A stretch of DNA of 64,000 nucleotides from NCBI GenBank assembly GCA_022702545.1, contig JAHRBC010000003.1, forward strand, positions 2,728,001 through 2,792,000, given 5' to 3'. The stretch's first letter is position 1. Every line of letters starts with the position of its first letter. Source of the DNA: Phycomyces nitens. Taxonomy: Eukaryota > Mucoromycota > Mucoromycetes > Mucorales > Phycomycetaceae. This document shows positions 36,027 to 47,843 of this stretch, piece by piece. The notes under the pieces were generated by a model. That model was not told the origin of the DNA. It did not search any database and saw only the letters and a program-made list of their open reading frames with translations. The translations under genes were made by a program, and so were the position numbers.

Positions 36027-39000
36027 TCAAGTAAAGATGACCAAAGGTGTCACGGTCTCCATCAAAGAGGAGCCCATCATGTTTTCATCCTTGAGGTAGT
36101 CGGTAGGGAACATTACCAAATGGCCGCGAACATTGTTTAGCTCTTGGCGAATCTCTCGGCCGGTGCGTGAAGGATCGGCTACATGGCCCTGGGGAATACT
36201 AGGCCCAGGCACAAACTGGCGATGCTGTTCAAAGGTATGTACGGTGTCGTCAGGTACACATCGGAAGAGGTCGCGGTATATCTTGGTGTTTACATCGGCA
36301 GTTCTGCGCCAGATATCATGGTAGCAGTGATCAGCCAAGGGGTCCAAGGCAGCTGCATCCAGGTGGTGAGCATGTTGTTTACGGGTATTAAAGGTGTCGT
36401 AGAGACTGCGGGTGCGACTCATGCGATCCAATACACGAACTGGTTCCTGGGATGCACATTCAAAGATGTTATCATCTTCATGGTCTGCAGGGCGAGAGAT
36501 GGAGTGAGACCTGAAACGGACATGGGAGGCTGTGTCGGGAGAAAGGGTATCGGGAGAATGGGTGGTGTGGGTAGTGGGTAAAAGTGAACTCCAATCCTCG
36601 AAATCCAAGAGACCAAGATGCTCTTTCCATAGTTGCATTCGAAGTGTATGGGCAAATTTAGAAGCACGGTACTAAAGATCTGTGTTAACAGGAATGCATA
36701 TTTGGGTGGAATTCTTGCTTTACCTCTTTACCGTTCATATGCGATATCACAACCTCGGTGTCTTCGATTAACATGGCAATTTCAGAATCTCGGTTGCCCA
36801 AAAGTGATCTAATGATTACAACATTAATAAAAAATGAAGATTATAAACACAATCGTCTTACCTATCGTTGATATTGGCTACACAAATAAACAACATTTAG
36901 CAAACAGTATTAACCACACTTTATTGTTACCTGATCCAATTAACACCGTTACATCGTCAACAATCATGAGTTTGTCATGGATATAGAGCAACTCGCTCAC
37001 ATAATGGTCCCGGTCATCTTGTTCATAGTCGTCAGAGTCATCGCTATCGACATTGTTGTGGTCTGAAAACGGATCGTCAGCAATACCAGAATCACAGTCC
37101 AGAGAGGCCTGATCATCAAAGGGAGACTTTGTATCATTACCCAACCCAGTTTTGCTTTTTGAGGAATTGGAAGGCTTTGGGGCTGGAGGAGTAGTAGAGA
37201 ATGGAGGCTGGAGTTTGTCCCAGTTGCGAAGACTGTACCAGCCAATATAATCAGAGGGCTCAATGCCAGCCTCCCTGAGCTTCTCCATGATCGAATTTCC
37301 TCCACGAGAGATCGAGGTGTATTGAAAGTGCATAACAGTTCTAATTGTATGTACCAAATGAATGCTGTTTTTCTATAAAGCTGGTCTGTACTTACCTAGC
37401 CGAGGCAGATTCAGCAGATGCCAGGTCGCCTTCAAAGGCAGGCACAAGTGGCATAATGACAAACACCTTGAACTTTTCATTCTTGGCGTGAGCTCGCTTG
37501 ATACGATCAACAAGTGCCTGTCCAATCATGTTCTTTAACAGTTTGTCTGAATATGTTACGGTAACTACAAGAGATTGAATCAGAACCAATATTGTTTCAT
37601 TTAAAGGCTTACTAAAGAACTGGTTCTCAAAGTAGATAAAGTGCTTGGCTTCACTGATACACTCCATGTAAGCATTGTAAATCGAATGCTTTATATATAT
37701 ATAAAAACACTGGTTAGGATTTCCATTGTCACATTGTCTGTACCTTACCTCTCGCTCAATACCAGAACTCCAACTAGAAGAACTGCGTAAAAGCTGGACA
37801 CGACAAGTTCCTGTAAAATTGCTTTCATCTCTGGCAGCCACATATTCACCCTTTGGCATCAAGAATGGTACGGTTGATCTATGACTGCTCTTGTTGGTCT
37901 TTAAAAAGTTCCATCTTTGGATAAAATGGCGCGAGATGTCGCGTGCAATTGGCCCAACCTACCAAAAAAAATATATATGTCAATTTAAAAAGGCTAAAAT
38001 TGAACCGATCCCTTATCCTTACCACTCCAATGGTGGCATCGTGCCAGGGCATACGAGGCGTCGATTCACGGTCGACAAGGGTTTGATCATATTGAATGAC
38101 TATAGAGGGGGCGCATAAGCTGATTTTGTTGGTTCAACAAGACATATACCATTGACAAAATCTCTTGAGCGTGGATTAGAGTAGTCTTGGCCGGGGAATA
38201 TCTTGTGTTCATGGCCAACGGCAGGATGATCTGCCAATCGATGAGAATGGGTATCGTAGCGTCTGTTATCCAAAGCAAATTAACACGATATTGCAATCAT
38301 TGATCTTTTTTGTTACCCAAAGCAGAGATCCAAACCACCAATAAAAGCCAATCTATTGTCGACCACAATGATTTTCTACAATGACGTTAGTTGGTTTAAA
38401 TAAAGAAGTATTAGTAGTAGCAGTTAAAAAGTACCTCGTGGTGAGACCAAAAGAACACGTCTTCACCGACAATCTTATGGTCAGGATGACGCTGGACTAT
38501 AAAAAGCATATTTTTAAACACTGTCAATATAACCCCAATGTCTTACCAATGATGTTTGGGTGGAGGCCCTGGAGCCATTGCTTGGTGTGGGCCGAATTGA
38601 TGGTCAGGGCAAGAGACATTTCTTTATAGACCACCACATAAATCATCACACCCTCACTGGCCTTGCGCTTCAACAGTCTGTCGATTCGGAACTCTTCATT
38701 CTTCTCTGGTGGGCGGCGAAGATACTAATGATAATTAGATTGGGAATCGTAGCATTTGATTGCCTACCAATTCAGGGGAGAACCACCAGTCGGCAATATA
38801 GATTTCAGACTTTGCTGATAAAAGTGCCTCTGCGACAGCATTAAAGTGGTCTATAGATACCAATGGTCAATAGACTTGAGCTAATGACAATCAATTTGTA
38901 CTCACTTTCACCATCCACAAACCATTTGACCTTTGCATTCAATCGAATGGGTGCAAATGAACCAAAGCGATGTTGCTTGACCCATGGACTCTCACTCTGG

Positions 39001-40667
39001 ACCTTGTTGATGCTCTCCATCCACTCTTCCACCTCGCGCTGGCTACCCCGGATTTCAAACCGTCTGAATTTGTTCTCGAGAGTGATACTGCAATTGCCGA
39101 GCATGGTGGCTGGTCCAAGAAGCACCTTGAAGCTCTTGTCAAACATGAGCACATCTGTAGGGGTGGTCGATGCAATATTGTCGCAGAACGCAATGTACCT
39201 ATTCCCAGTGTTAGGCGACCAATTGACTTGAACAATAAGCTTACGAATCACGGAGTGTAACCCATTCCGTCTTCCACGCGGTGGTTTTCCATACACGACA
39301 CAGCCGATTCTTGACAAAATTGATCCGGTTGTCTATGTAGCCCTCCTTGCCTTTCCAGCCCATGTCCCGGACGATACTGGTGGCCGATAGCTCCAGAAAC
39401 TCACAAATGTCGTAGCTGACCATCATATGGGCCTTTTGGAGCAGTTCGGTCAAGTAACGTGTCAGATATTCGCGTCTCTCGAGCACCATCTGGCGCTTCT
39501 CTTCGTCTGGATCATTTTCGTTGTCTTGACGATCTAAACCACACGTTGTCTTGGCTGAGCGCATCAGACTCCGAAGCTGATCTGGAAAGGCTGGTGGGGC
39601 AGGCACATGTGTCCAGAGACTTGACTTTAGCAAGAGGCTAAAGTGAAGCTTAACAAAGTCTGTAATGGTTCGCCGGATTACCCAGCGTACGTCTCCATAC
39701 TGAAGTTCGATTCTAAAGACCCATTGGTTCATACTCTTTAGAAATTCTGAATCGGTGACAAGAACCTAAAATACATATTGGGTTTGAACACAAAGGCGGA
39801 GAGAATGATAAGCAACAGACAGAACTTACGGAAATGCATTGCATGAGGATAGGTGGCTAAAAGGACGTTTTGTAGCCAATAAAAAGGCAGGATTTGATTA
39901 GTTGGTGCACATGCTGATGTCTATATTACCAATTTACGGCCATTCTCATCAGAAGAGAGCGCTATAAACGCTGGTTCAAAGAGGGGAGGATAAAACGGAG
40001 CAATGGCCTGTATCACAGGAGCAGTTGGCCGAGAGGTGGGTGTACGAGTGTTGAGCTGGGCAATGAACTTGACCTTATCCTTCATCTTGTTCCATTGGGC
40101 CTTGCCGTTGGATATGTCAGATTGTCCATTCAATCGAGACGACTGGGCTTCCTGTTCTTCTTCTTCCTTTGTCGCGAATGGATGAGTGAAGAAACTTTCT
40201 TGGGCATCGCTTGCAAGGTGTGACTGGGCAATGCCTGTGCTCGTGGGTAGGTTACGCTGGATATCAAACGTTGAAGGTAACGCTTCGTCTTCTTGGGGTA
40301 ACGAATGCGACCGAGGCATCAGACTGTGGCCTCGGTTGGTGGGATCGCCATAGACACTTTCCCGGGCCAGCTCAATGGTGTCGTTTGAGCCTTCGTCGTC
40401 TGAGCCATGGTCGTGACTTACAAAATCGTCTTGGGAAGGGCGAGACGATGATGTCTCGGTGGGGTAAAACGGCAATTTGCTCAGCATATTATGCCATTGA
40501 CCTGTGCTTCCTTCAGGCATAAATAGACTGCGGCGAAAGAACGATTCGTCTGTTGAGTCTGGCCGGTTATTCGGGTCATGTTTGTTGTGTAGGGCATGAA
40601 GAGTTTGGTTAAAGTGAGCCCTTCGCTGAGCAAAGAACTCGGCCGTATCGGCAATAGGGTTGGACAT
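36027..40667 (-). CDS. PLD1: phospholipase D1 (PX-PH-PLD), SPO14-like
   Basis: Hydrolyses phosphatidylcholine to phosphatidic acid at membranes in signalling and vesicle traffic. It starts at 40667 (MSNPIADTAEFFAQRR). A Ser/Asp-rich N-terminal region (40667-39920) is followed by a PX domain (WVFRIELQYGDVRWVIRRTI) and a PH domain (TITLENK-like: SITLENKFRRFEIRGSQREV). The catalytic core has SEIYIADWWFSPELYLRRP, HKD motif 1 SHHEKIIVVDNRLAFIGG (about 38450-38360) and HKD motif 2 YIHDKLMIVDD followed by IGSANINDRS (about 36990-36862). Both HxKxxxxD motifs are intact. The ANINDR segment lies largely on a 16-nt microexon (36862-36877). A charged spacer at 37170-37020 lies between the two lobes. It is a large gene with many short introns. 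C-terminal exon 36638-36027 ends VTPLVIFT. Confidence 0.94.
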
Positions 40668-40879
40668 GCAAAAAAGGAAAAAGAAAAATAAGCAAAAAGG
40701 AAGAAGAAGAAGAAAGAATGCAATTTTATAGGTGAAAAATGGGATATTTTTAATTATTTTATTTTTATTTTTATAAAATAGAATAGTAATATTTTCCTTG
40801 TACTCTTATAACACAAGGTGACGAGACTGGGAGAGAAATTTTTTTGTAGTAAAGGAGTTTCTGGGTTACATTGTCTTTA
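40668..40879. other. short intergenic gap, PLD1 promoter
   Basis: About 210 bp between the end of the ArfGAP gene and the PLD1 start, both on the minus strand. AT-rich, with purine-rich runs next to the PLD1 start. Confidence 0.6.
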
Positions 40880-42461
40880 TTAAAAGAAGCCTTGCCATCC
40901 TTGACTAGTGCCAGCAACATTCATGCTTTGAAGGCCAGCCTGCTGAGAGGACCCAAATGGAGGCTGGAGGACTTCTTGCTGGGCCATTGGAAAAGAAGTC
41001 TGTTGAGAGTTCATTTGTGAAAATGGGTTAGAGGATTGTGTAGGCTGGATGTGGCCAGGGTAAGTGGACGGCAGACTGCTAGACTGTGGCTGGACACCAT
41101 AGGAATTCATGCCATTTTGAGTAAATGGGGATCCATTGTGCATTACTATGATATGTTAGCCCAAAGTATTGCCCAGAACTGCAACTTACCAGGCATCGTA
41201 GACGATCTCTGAAAGGCCGTTTGCTGCGTAGGCTGGAATGAAGGCTGGAAGGAAGGTTGGAAAGAGGGTTGGAAGGAAGGCTGGAAGGAAGGCTTGAAAG
41301 AGGGTTGGAAGGTGGGTTGAAATTGCTGTTGTGGCTGATAGGATTGTTGTTGTGGCTGCGTTTGTGCCTGAAGAAGTGTTTGTGCCTGTGCCTGTGGCTG
41401 TTGCATATAAAACGGATTGCTCGCGTTCGTAGGCTCTCCAATATCCAATAGATTAGCGGTCTTTACTCCTGCCAATTGGTGTGACTGGCGCTCTTCAACC
41501 GTCTGTGCTCGGCCAGCGAGTCGTGGTGATGAGAGGGATGAGGACTGTGGCTGTGGCTGGGATACTCGCTTGGCATCCTGGAGAATACTTGCTGCAACCT
41601 CAACATTACCCCCCGAACGACGAAGGGCCTCCCAATTGTTGGCCATGTTTGTGTGTCCCATTTCAGACAGCCTGGACATCTTTTGTTCCTCGGTCAATTG
41701 CTGCCCCACCTGTTGTCCTGAGGTCCGCGAGAGAATATCGACAGCAGAGTCCATGTTGCCCTGGGTCTGTCTTAATACTTGGAGATTGCGCTCATTGTCC
41801 CTGAATCCCATGTCCCTCAATTGGATCAGATTTGCGCTATAGTCCTTGTCCCGCATCATCACAGGCACAGACGAGGACCTCTTGGGAGCAACCTGCAGGC
41901 GGGCTCTGGGGTCAAGGTGGACAGAGGGCTCCATAAACGCATGCTTTTCCCACTTGTTTCGCACAAATCTCTCCATTGCACTAAAAGGGGTTGAGAATCG
42001 GCTAAATACAAAGTCTGACTTACTGTTCATCATCTACGGTCAGTGGCAACGGGTGTTTATCAGGGTGAGGGTTAACAAGGCTATTTACATGTGTATTGCC
42101 GCCTAATTTGCGGATAGTCTATAAGGGTATATCAATTTAGCTAGAGTAGAGTCTTACACAACTTGCAAATTCTTGCCTCAATCTGGTCTACTGTCCACTG
42201 ATCCATAGTGACTGATTTCACCTTGGAAATATGAGTGCCCATCTTGCGATGGAGTCCTGCACAGCGTACACAGAGGAAGATTCCCAATGAATGGGATGCC
42301 CAACGAGGATCTAGTGTGATGATTAGAATCGCTTGAGGAATCAGCTGTCCATTACTTTTTGCCCGGCAATCGGCGCAGTATTCGTTGCCTGGCAGCTTGA
42401 GTAGCTCTAGAAGCATGCGCTCATGGCGCTCTTGGGTGGCCTTTGACTGGCGTTCTGACAT
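40880..42461 (-). CDS. ArfGAP protein with two UBA domains (Gts1/Ucp3-like)
   Basis: Arf GTPase-activating protein acting in vesicle budding. It starts at 42461 (MSERQSKATQERHERMLLEL). Splicing GCAAAAA|GTAATGG...CACTAG|AT gives the classic zinc finger YCADCRAKNPRWASHSLGIF then LCVRCAGLHRKMGTHISKVK (Cys-x2-Cys-x16-Cys-x2-Cys, with the catalytic-type Arg nearby). VRNKWEKHAFMEP ends the ArfGAP fold. Two UBA domains follow: LRDMGFRDNERNLQVLRQTQ and LSEMGHTNMANNWEALRRSG, each ending in a GN-x-AxxIL helix. The C-terminus is Gln-rich and holds a tandem run of FQPSF pentapeptides (about 41310-41225). The fungal proteins Gts1 and Ucp3 share ArfGAP plus UBA and a Gln-rich tail. Two UBAs rather than one is worth noting. 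Confidence 0.92.
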
Positions 42462-42654
42462 GAAGAAAAAGGGAAATAAAGGAAAGAATATTATAGTCCT
42501 ATAATTTCATAGATAAACCATGAAGCGGAGCCCGGCACGAGCTGTGTAGGTCTAAAAAGGAAAGTTCTCATCTTCAACACAGACCACCACAACAACCAAC
42601 AGTATAATTTGATTTCCTAAATGTATATTATTATAGGATCTTTTTTCTTTCTTT

Positions 42655-43346
42655 CTAAGCAGAAGCCACGATAAATGGAGCTATATCCTTGACACACTTC
42701 TTGTACACCTGTTTGACGATCCTCTCGGCATCATCTCCACAGTGCTCTCGGGTGGACCGGATTGCGTCTCGTAGAATACATTCCTTTTTACGACTCTCTG
42801 GCGTCACGTCAGCACACTGGCCTAGACTACAATGTGAGTATGGTTGGATAGTCTATGATTGTTTGCCTACCTAGTGCAGATGCCCGGACTTCTCCACATG
42901 CCATCAAGTGGCACATACTGCTAAACTTCCCCTTGCGTGCCCTATCGAATGCATGGACAAGCTCATGTATAAGGGTTTCCTCGACATCAGTCCGGGTGTG
43001 AATATTCTCGCAGCACAGAACCACCCTAGCGATGATTAGCATAGATCTTATTGTTGGTTTGCTTACCTGTTGTACTGAAAGTCATAGTATCCTACTCTAT
43101 TCTAATAAACAAGTAAATAAATGGTCTTTATGTATATGTATATACACCAATCCTCAAGTTTGTTTTATTTCTATTGGGTACCTCTTGGAGAGTGTCTCTA
43201 CAGGGTCTACAGGTCACTCCTCGCTTCAGGGCCGTCTTGTCGAGCAATTGAATAGCCCTAAGCAACACAGCCACCTTGGACGAAGACTCTAGGATTCTCC
43301 CGAGTTCTCTTGTGCACTGCTGTTCATTCATACTAATCGTCATCAT
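42655..43346 (-). CDS. ATP23: mitochondrial inner-membrane metalloprotease ATP23
   Basis: Intermembrane-space protease and chaperone that processes Atp6 in yeast. Exons joined by eye give CTRELGRILESSSKVAVLLR, GVTCRPCRDTLQ, then ENRVGYYDFQYNRVVLCCEN, TRTDVEETLIHELVHAFDRA and HLMACGEVRASALGQCADV, ending KKCVKDIAPFIVASA. The HELVH zinc motif, VEETL before it and the MACGEVRASAL block match the family. The start is uncertain: the frame is open upstream to about 43467 without an ATG, so I chose the ATG at 43346. That gives about 175 aa, shorter than usual (about 225), so a longer spliced N-terminus or a non-AUG start is possible. It is divergent from NELF-C/D. Confidence 0.88.
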
Positions 43347-43538
43347 AAGCTTGGAACACAGCTCATCATCACTTACGGAGGTTGTCTCGGGAGCTCGTAT
43401 AGCCTCATCGTCTTCTTGTCTAGACCCTTTGACGAAAAGCAAAAGGTCAAAGAATGTGACTTTCTCCTAAAAATGACAAGTGCTTTGCCTGCCTTGAAAC
43501 CCGTATTTTTGGATGCTTGATTTGCACAACTTCACATC

Positions 43539-45827
43539 ATGGTGAGTTGACAATATTTTAGAATCATACAAGTCTACTTACGTCCTGCAGTCATTAGCAA
43601 CCCTCGAAGATTATCGCAAAGTTTTCATCAAAGAAGGTACGTAGACGCGCCTAGAGGAATCTCAACTGATCCTCAATTCCAGACGCAATTCTCGAACCAA
43701 ACGTTTATTCCGATGGATTGTTGGGCTATCTGAACAAGGGTGGTGCACCAATGGATGCAGTAACCACCCTTTCGGAATCCTATGTCGGCATTCCCTCAAT
43801 GTGCAATGTCACGGCCGAAAGTGCTGCTGCTATTGGAATCGACACTACTGGTATCATGCAGGCTGCTCTCAAGACATTGCTGATCAAGCAATTCAACCCA
43901 GTTGTGTTTGATAATTTCTTCATGACTTCTGAAGTAAAAGGATCCAAACACTCTGTACATCCTAGACACTAATATGTATTTTTTTTTGGATAGAATCACG
44001 TTGACCCTGCCTGGCTACAAAGTCTAGTAGACGATGCGTCCTTTAGACAGACTGCCTACAAGCTACTCGAGCTCCATCCTCGCTGTGCTTTTTTGAATTT
44101 GATTGTCTTGGTATGCTTCTTTTTTTTAATCGAGATTGCTCTTGTTAATCCTTTATTTATATAATAGAAAGCAGCTGAATCTGGGTACCGTAATGAGATT
44201 TCTTCACTCAAGACGTCCTCTACCTATCTGTTGATCTACAATCAGATTCTTGAAGAATCATTAAACAAGTTTATTGGGATGGATGATCTTGCGGTCGAGG
44301 AGAATCTTCCTGATCTAGTCGTAAGTCGAAGCAAGAAAACAATTGTTGGATTACCAACTCTCTCTCTTTTTTTATATTTACAATTCATAGAGAGTATGCT
44401 GTGAAAGAGAAGAGACGTACATGTATGCCCAGATGGTGCTTTACAAGCTACGTGAAGAATACAATGGCCAGCCATTGACTCGCTTGATTGCAGAATTAGA
44501 AAAGGCGGCCAGCAAACACGGACGGTAAAGCAAACATCAAGGTCAATATAGTAATCTCATAAATATATCAGTCAATCGTTTGTAGACATCTTGAGAGTGT
44601 CTCTTTCGGATGCTCCACGGCCCTTATCAGCAGCTATAAAAGCAATCCTTGCCACCAAGCAGTTGACGGCAGGAGACATTCGAACGGTAGGTTTCGTGTG
44701 GATTGAGATGAATAGTTTGATTCTCATGCCTTGTAAAAGATCCACAGCATGTATTACACATCTGTTCCCCCGCCTGTCCATCACATCTGTCGCTTTGATT
44801 TACTTGGTAAAAATAATATGATGAGTATAGTGATGTAAATTGGCCAACTGATGGATTCAATAGAGATATTGCTCAAGGCCGTCTATGTGCCTGACAGTGA
44901 ACCTCAATTGAGATCGGATACGATTGATCAAGTAATCTTTTTGATCTCGTTTGCAGTAACTGTTAAAGACACGGACAACAAGCCAGTAAGTCGTAAAGTG
45001 CCCTTGATTTGGCTGGTCTAAATGTTATGTACTACTAGCAATCAGAGACACATGAAGTAGCTGGAATATTAAAGAACCTACATGTTGCCCTGAAAGAAAG
45101 GTCAAAGGGTGCAGACTTTTCAGGGGCAATGGAGGCGATCCTGACAGCAATCAGGTAAATATAAAGTGGTGGTAGATAAAGGAGACCAATAGACTGATGA
45201 TGGCCTAGATTGCCTGTGGGATCAATGGCAGTATTGATGTGGGTTGAGTACATCTCCATCAACACGGCCTATTATGAAAACTATTACCGGACAACCGAGA
45301 TCCCACTTCCTCACCTCTTGTTGGATGAGATTGCAGACCGGCATCCTCTTCAACAACCCTTTGTTTTCAAGGTCATCAAGAGGTGTCTGGTCTATCGCTA
45401 CCAAAACTTTGCTCCAGAGATTCTGGTAAGGGGTTGGATCCTTGAAAAGACAAAGTACTGACGGCATTGGCGGATTTAGATGGTGCTGCAAAAGACATGG
45501 GTTGATCGACTTTTGTACCTTGTTCAATTAAACTACACCACCCCCGTGTTGGATTATATGAAGGGTGATGGCCAGGAACTAGATGACAGCTTGACTGTTC
45601 ATTTTATCGAAAAGGTTCTCAATATGTGCCAACCTCCTTATTCTACCGTATTTGTTCAGTCTATTACCGAGATCGTAGAGCGTATCAAGGTGACTCTTCA
45701 CTTGCTAAAGGATGTAGAGGCCAGAGTTACTCTATTTTTCGGTAAGATGTCCTGCACATCAGCAAGAACATGGATAATTAACTCTTTTTGAATAGAACAA
45801 GCTAAAAAGGAGGGTACGGTTTGGTAA
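43539..45827 (+). CDS. NELFCD: negative elongation factor subunit NELF-C/D (TH1)
   Basis: Helical-repeat subunit of NELF, which in animals holds paused RNA polymerase II near promoters together with DSIF. The first coding exon is only ATG (43539-43541), followed by GTGAGT; exon 2 (43591-43636) gives SLATLEDYRKVFIKE. Later exons include LLIKQFNPVVFDNFFMTSEV, AYKLLELHPRCAFLNLIVL, ILEESLNKFIGMDDLAVEE, DAPRPLSAAIKAILATKQL, LPVGSMAVLMWVEYI, PLPHLLLDEIADRHPLQQPF, LQKTWVDRLLYLVQLNYTTP and LNMCQPPYSTVFVQSITEIV. These line up in order with human NELF-C/D segments (FPVVAMGVLKWVDW; HLALLDEISTCHQLLHPQVL; LDVIAPPYTSDFVQLFLPIL). The end is EQAKKEGTVW. About ten exons, no break seen. NELF is absent from Saccharomyces. 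Partner subunits are not in this window. Confidence 0.87.
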
Positions 45828-46336
45828 TCCAAGGCTCAAGTATACATATACTATTATCCCAAGACTCTGTTCTTCATTCCTACCTCTTTTACATTTCACA
45901 TAATGATTCTTCAAGTCAAATAAACATGGGCATACACTTTTTCTTTGAAATACATATATATATTACTATATTTCAGAAAGCTGGTTGGCGAGGATGGTTT
46001 TTATAGGTTCCAGATCCACCTTTATAATCATGCCAACAACATACATGGCAAGATGGAATTATTATATATATAAAAAGTTGGATTCTAACAGTTGATAATC
46101 CTATAAAATACAGAGAAAAATGTATTCCTTTGCTATGCAAGGTATCTTGGAGCTCCCAGGACGAACACCGATTCAAACCAACCTGGCTCTGGTCAATTGG
46201 CTTGTCTTTCTGTCAGCATTTGGTTTTTGTTTGCACCTTGGGTGATTTTTTGGCGGAGATCCAAACCAAGCCATGGATCACTTTACAAAAATGAAGCATC
46301 CAGTTTGTCTTTGGTTTCATCCTTGCTCATTTGGGA
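45828..46336. other. intergenic region before the mitochondrial carrier
   Basis: About 510 bp with TA-rich runs near 45953-45975 and 46063-46072. A GC-richer block at 46140-46330 is probably the carrier promoter and leader. No gene was recognised. Confidence 0.5.
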
Positions 46337-47551
46337 ATGGACCCCATGCGCAACGGATTAAAGCACTTGATGTAAGCCAGGATTGGCACTGCAGATCATT
46401 TATGGATCTATACTGACTCTTGCCTCAAAGTCAGGACAATGATGCCGTCGTTCATTCAATTTCTGGGGCTGCAGCAGGTGGAGCAGCAGCAATGGTAACA
46501 TGTCCTCTTGATGTCGTCAAGACTCGCTTACAGAACCAAGGTCCTCAAGTCAACGGAGCACCCCAGTACAAGGGAACTCTGGGTAACTAGTATTCTGCCC
46601 ATTCAATACTCCCCCAACTCATGTTTCCTTAGGCACTTTATCGAGAATATGGTGTGAAGAAGGCATACGGGGATGGTATCGAGGTCTAGGTCCTACTGTT
46701 ATCGGTTATCTTCCGACTTGGGCCATTTATTTTACAGCCTATGATGCCTTTAAGGCTTTTGGAACCGATCGAGTAGGTAAGTGTTATGGTATCTGATGCC
46801 AGTTTGTAAATCTTGCTATAGATAGTGGCTGGATGGTCCATATGGTATCTGCAATGTCAGCAGGAGCCGTGACATCTCTGGTAACAAACCCACTCTGGGT
46901 CATAAAGACTCGCTTTATGGTAAGCATCTCATCTACACTGATTTGATCTAACCTTGCTCTAGACCCAAAACCATCAGACACCCTATCGATACAAGAATAC
47001 AATAGATGCCGTATTCACTATTGCCAGAAAAGAGGGTATCTGGGGGTTCTATAAAGGTTTAGGATCTTCTTTGTTTGGAGTGAGCCATGTAGCTGTTCAG
47101 TTTCCCCTTTATGAAAACCTCAAACAGGTGTTGAGTAAGTGACACCCAAGACATGCACCCATCTTACTATTATTGTGCTAGGAAATAATGGAAGAGGCGA
47201 CCATTTTCCATCCATAATACTTGCTTCTTCACTTTCAAAAATGGCAGCCTGTCTGGCCACCTACCCTCACGAGGTACAATGGCTCGATATTCTTGTATTA
47301 ATAAAAAGATATTAATTAACGCATATAGTCTGTGGTAGGTTATCCGGACTAGACTGCAGAACCAGACAACAAAACCCTTTAAATACAAAGGCATTGGACA
47401 CACGATCCAAGTCATTGCAGCCGAAGAGGGCATTGGTGGGTTCTACAAGGGACTGTCAACCAACCTCATCAGAACAGTTCCCTCGGCAGCAATAACTCTC
47501 TTGACGTACGAGTACCTCAAGAAACGTCTACACGATCTTGGAGAGCATTAA
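46337..47551 (+). CDS. YIA6: mitochondrial carrier, YIA6/NAD+-transporter-like
   Basis: Six-TM SLC25-type solute carrier of the inner mitochondrial membrane. It starts at 46337 with a 35-nt exon (MDPMRNGLKHL) joined to IQDNDAVVHSISGAAAGGAA. Three carrier repeats each hold a signature: CPLDVVKTRLQNQ, NPLWVIKTRFMTQ and YPHEVIRTRLQNQ. GYLPTWAIYFTAYDAFKAF matches the Yia6 GYFPTWMIYFSVYE block, and SLFGVSHVAVQFPLYENLK matches LLGLFHVAIHFPIYEDLK. SSLSKMAACLATYPHE and TVPSAAITLLTYEYLKKRL also agree. The tryptophan in the second signature is shared by NAD+, FAD/folate and pyrimidine carriers, so SLC25A32-like FAD/folate transport is the main alternative. It ends DLGEH. Confidence 0.88.
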
Positions 47552-47843
47552 AAATGGGCTGCAAAACAATACTAGTATTATTATTTTAATTTTTAGTGTA
47601 TAGAGAATGCAAAGAAGATATCTTTCTCATCAGAGTTGTGGATATTTTTATTTATTTATTTTTTAATCTTTAATTTTTTAAACAAAAGAAAAACATGAAA
47701 GATGTCTATGAAAGTATGAACAAGAATTAAATAAAGTACATCAAATGTAGGTGGTTTCTAACAATTGAAATGTAGAATAATGAAGGTTACGGGTGGGTAG
47801 GTGAGTAAATAATAGAGATATTATGAAGTTTAGAAAAGGGTGC
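47552..47843. other. convergent 3' flank
   Basis: The 292 bp between the convergent carrier and peptide transporter genes. AT-rich, with T-runs and ATTATTATT motifs typical of 3' ends. No gene. Confidence 0.6.
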
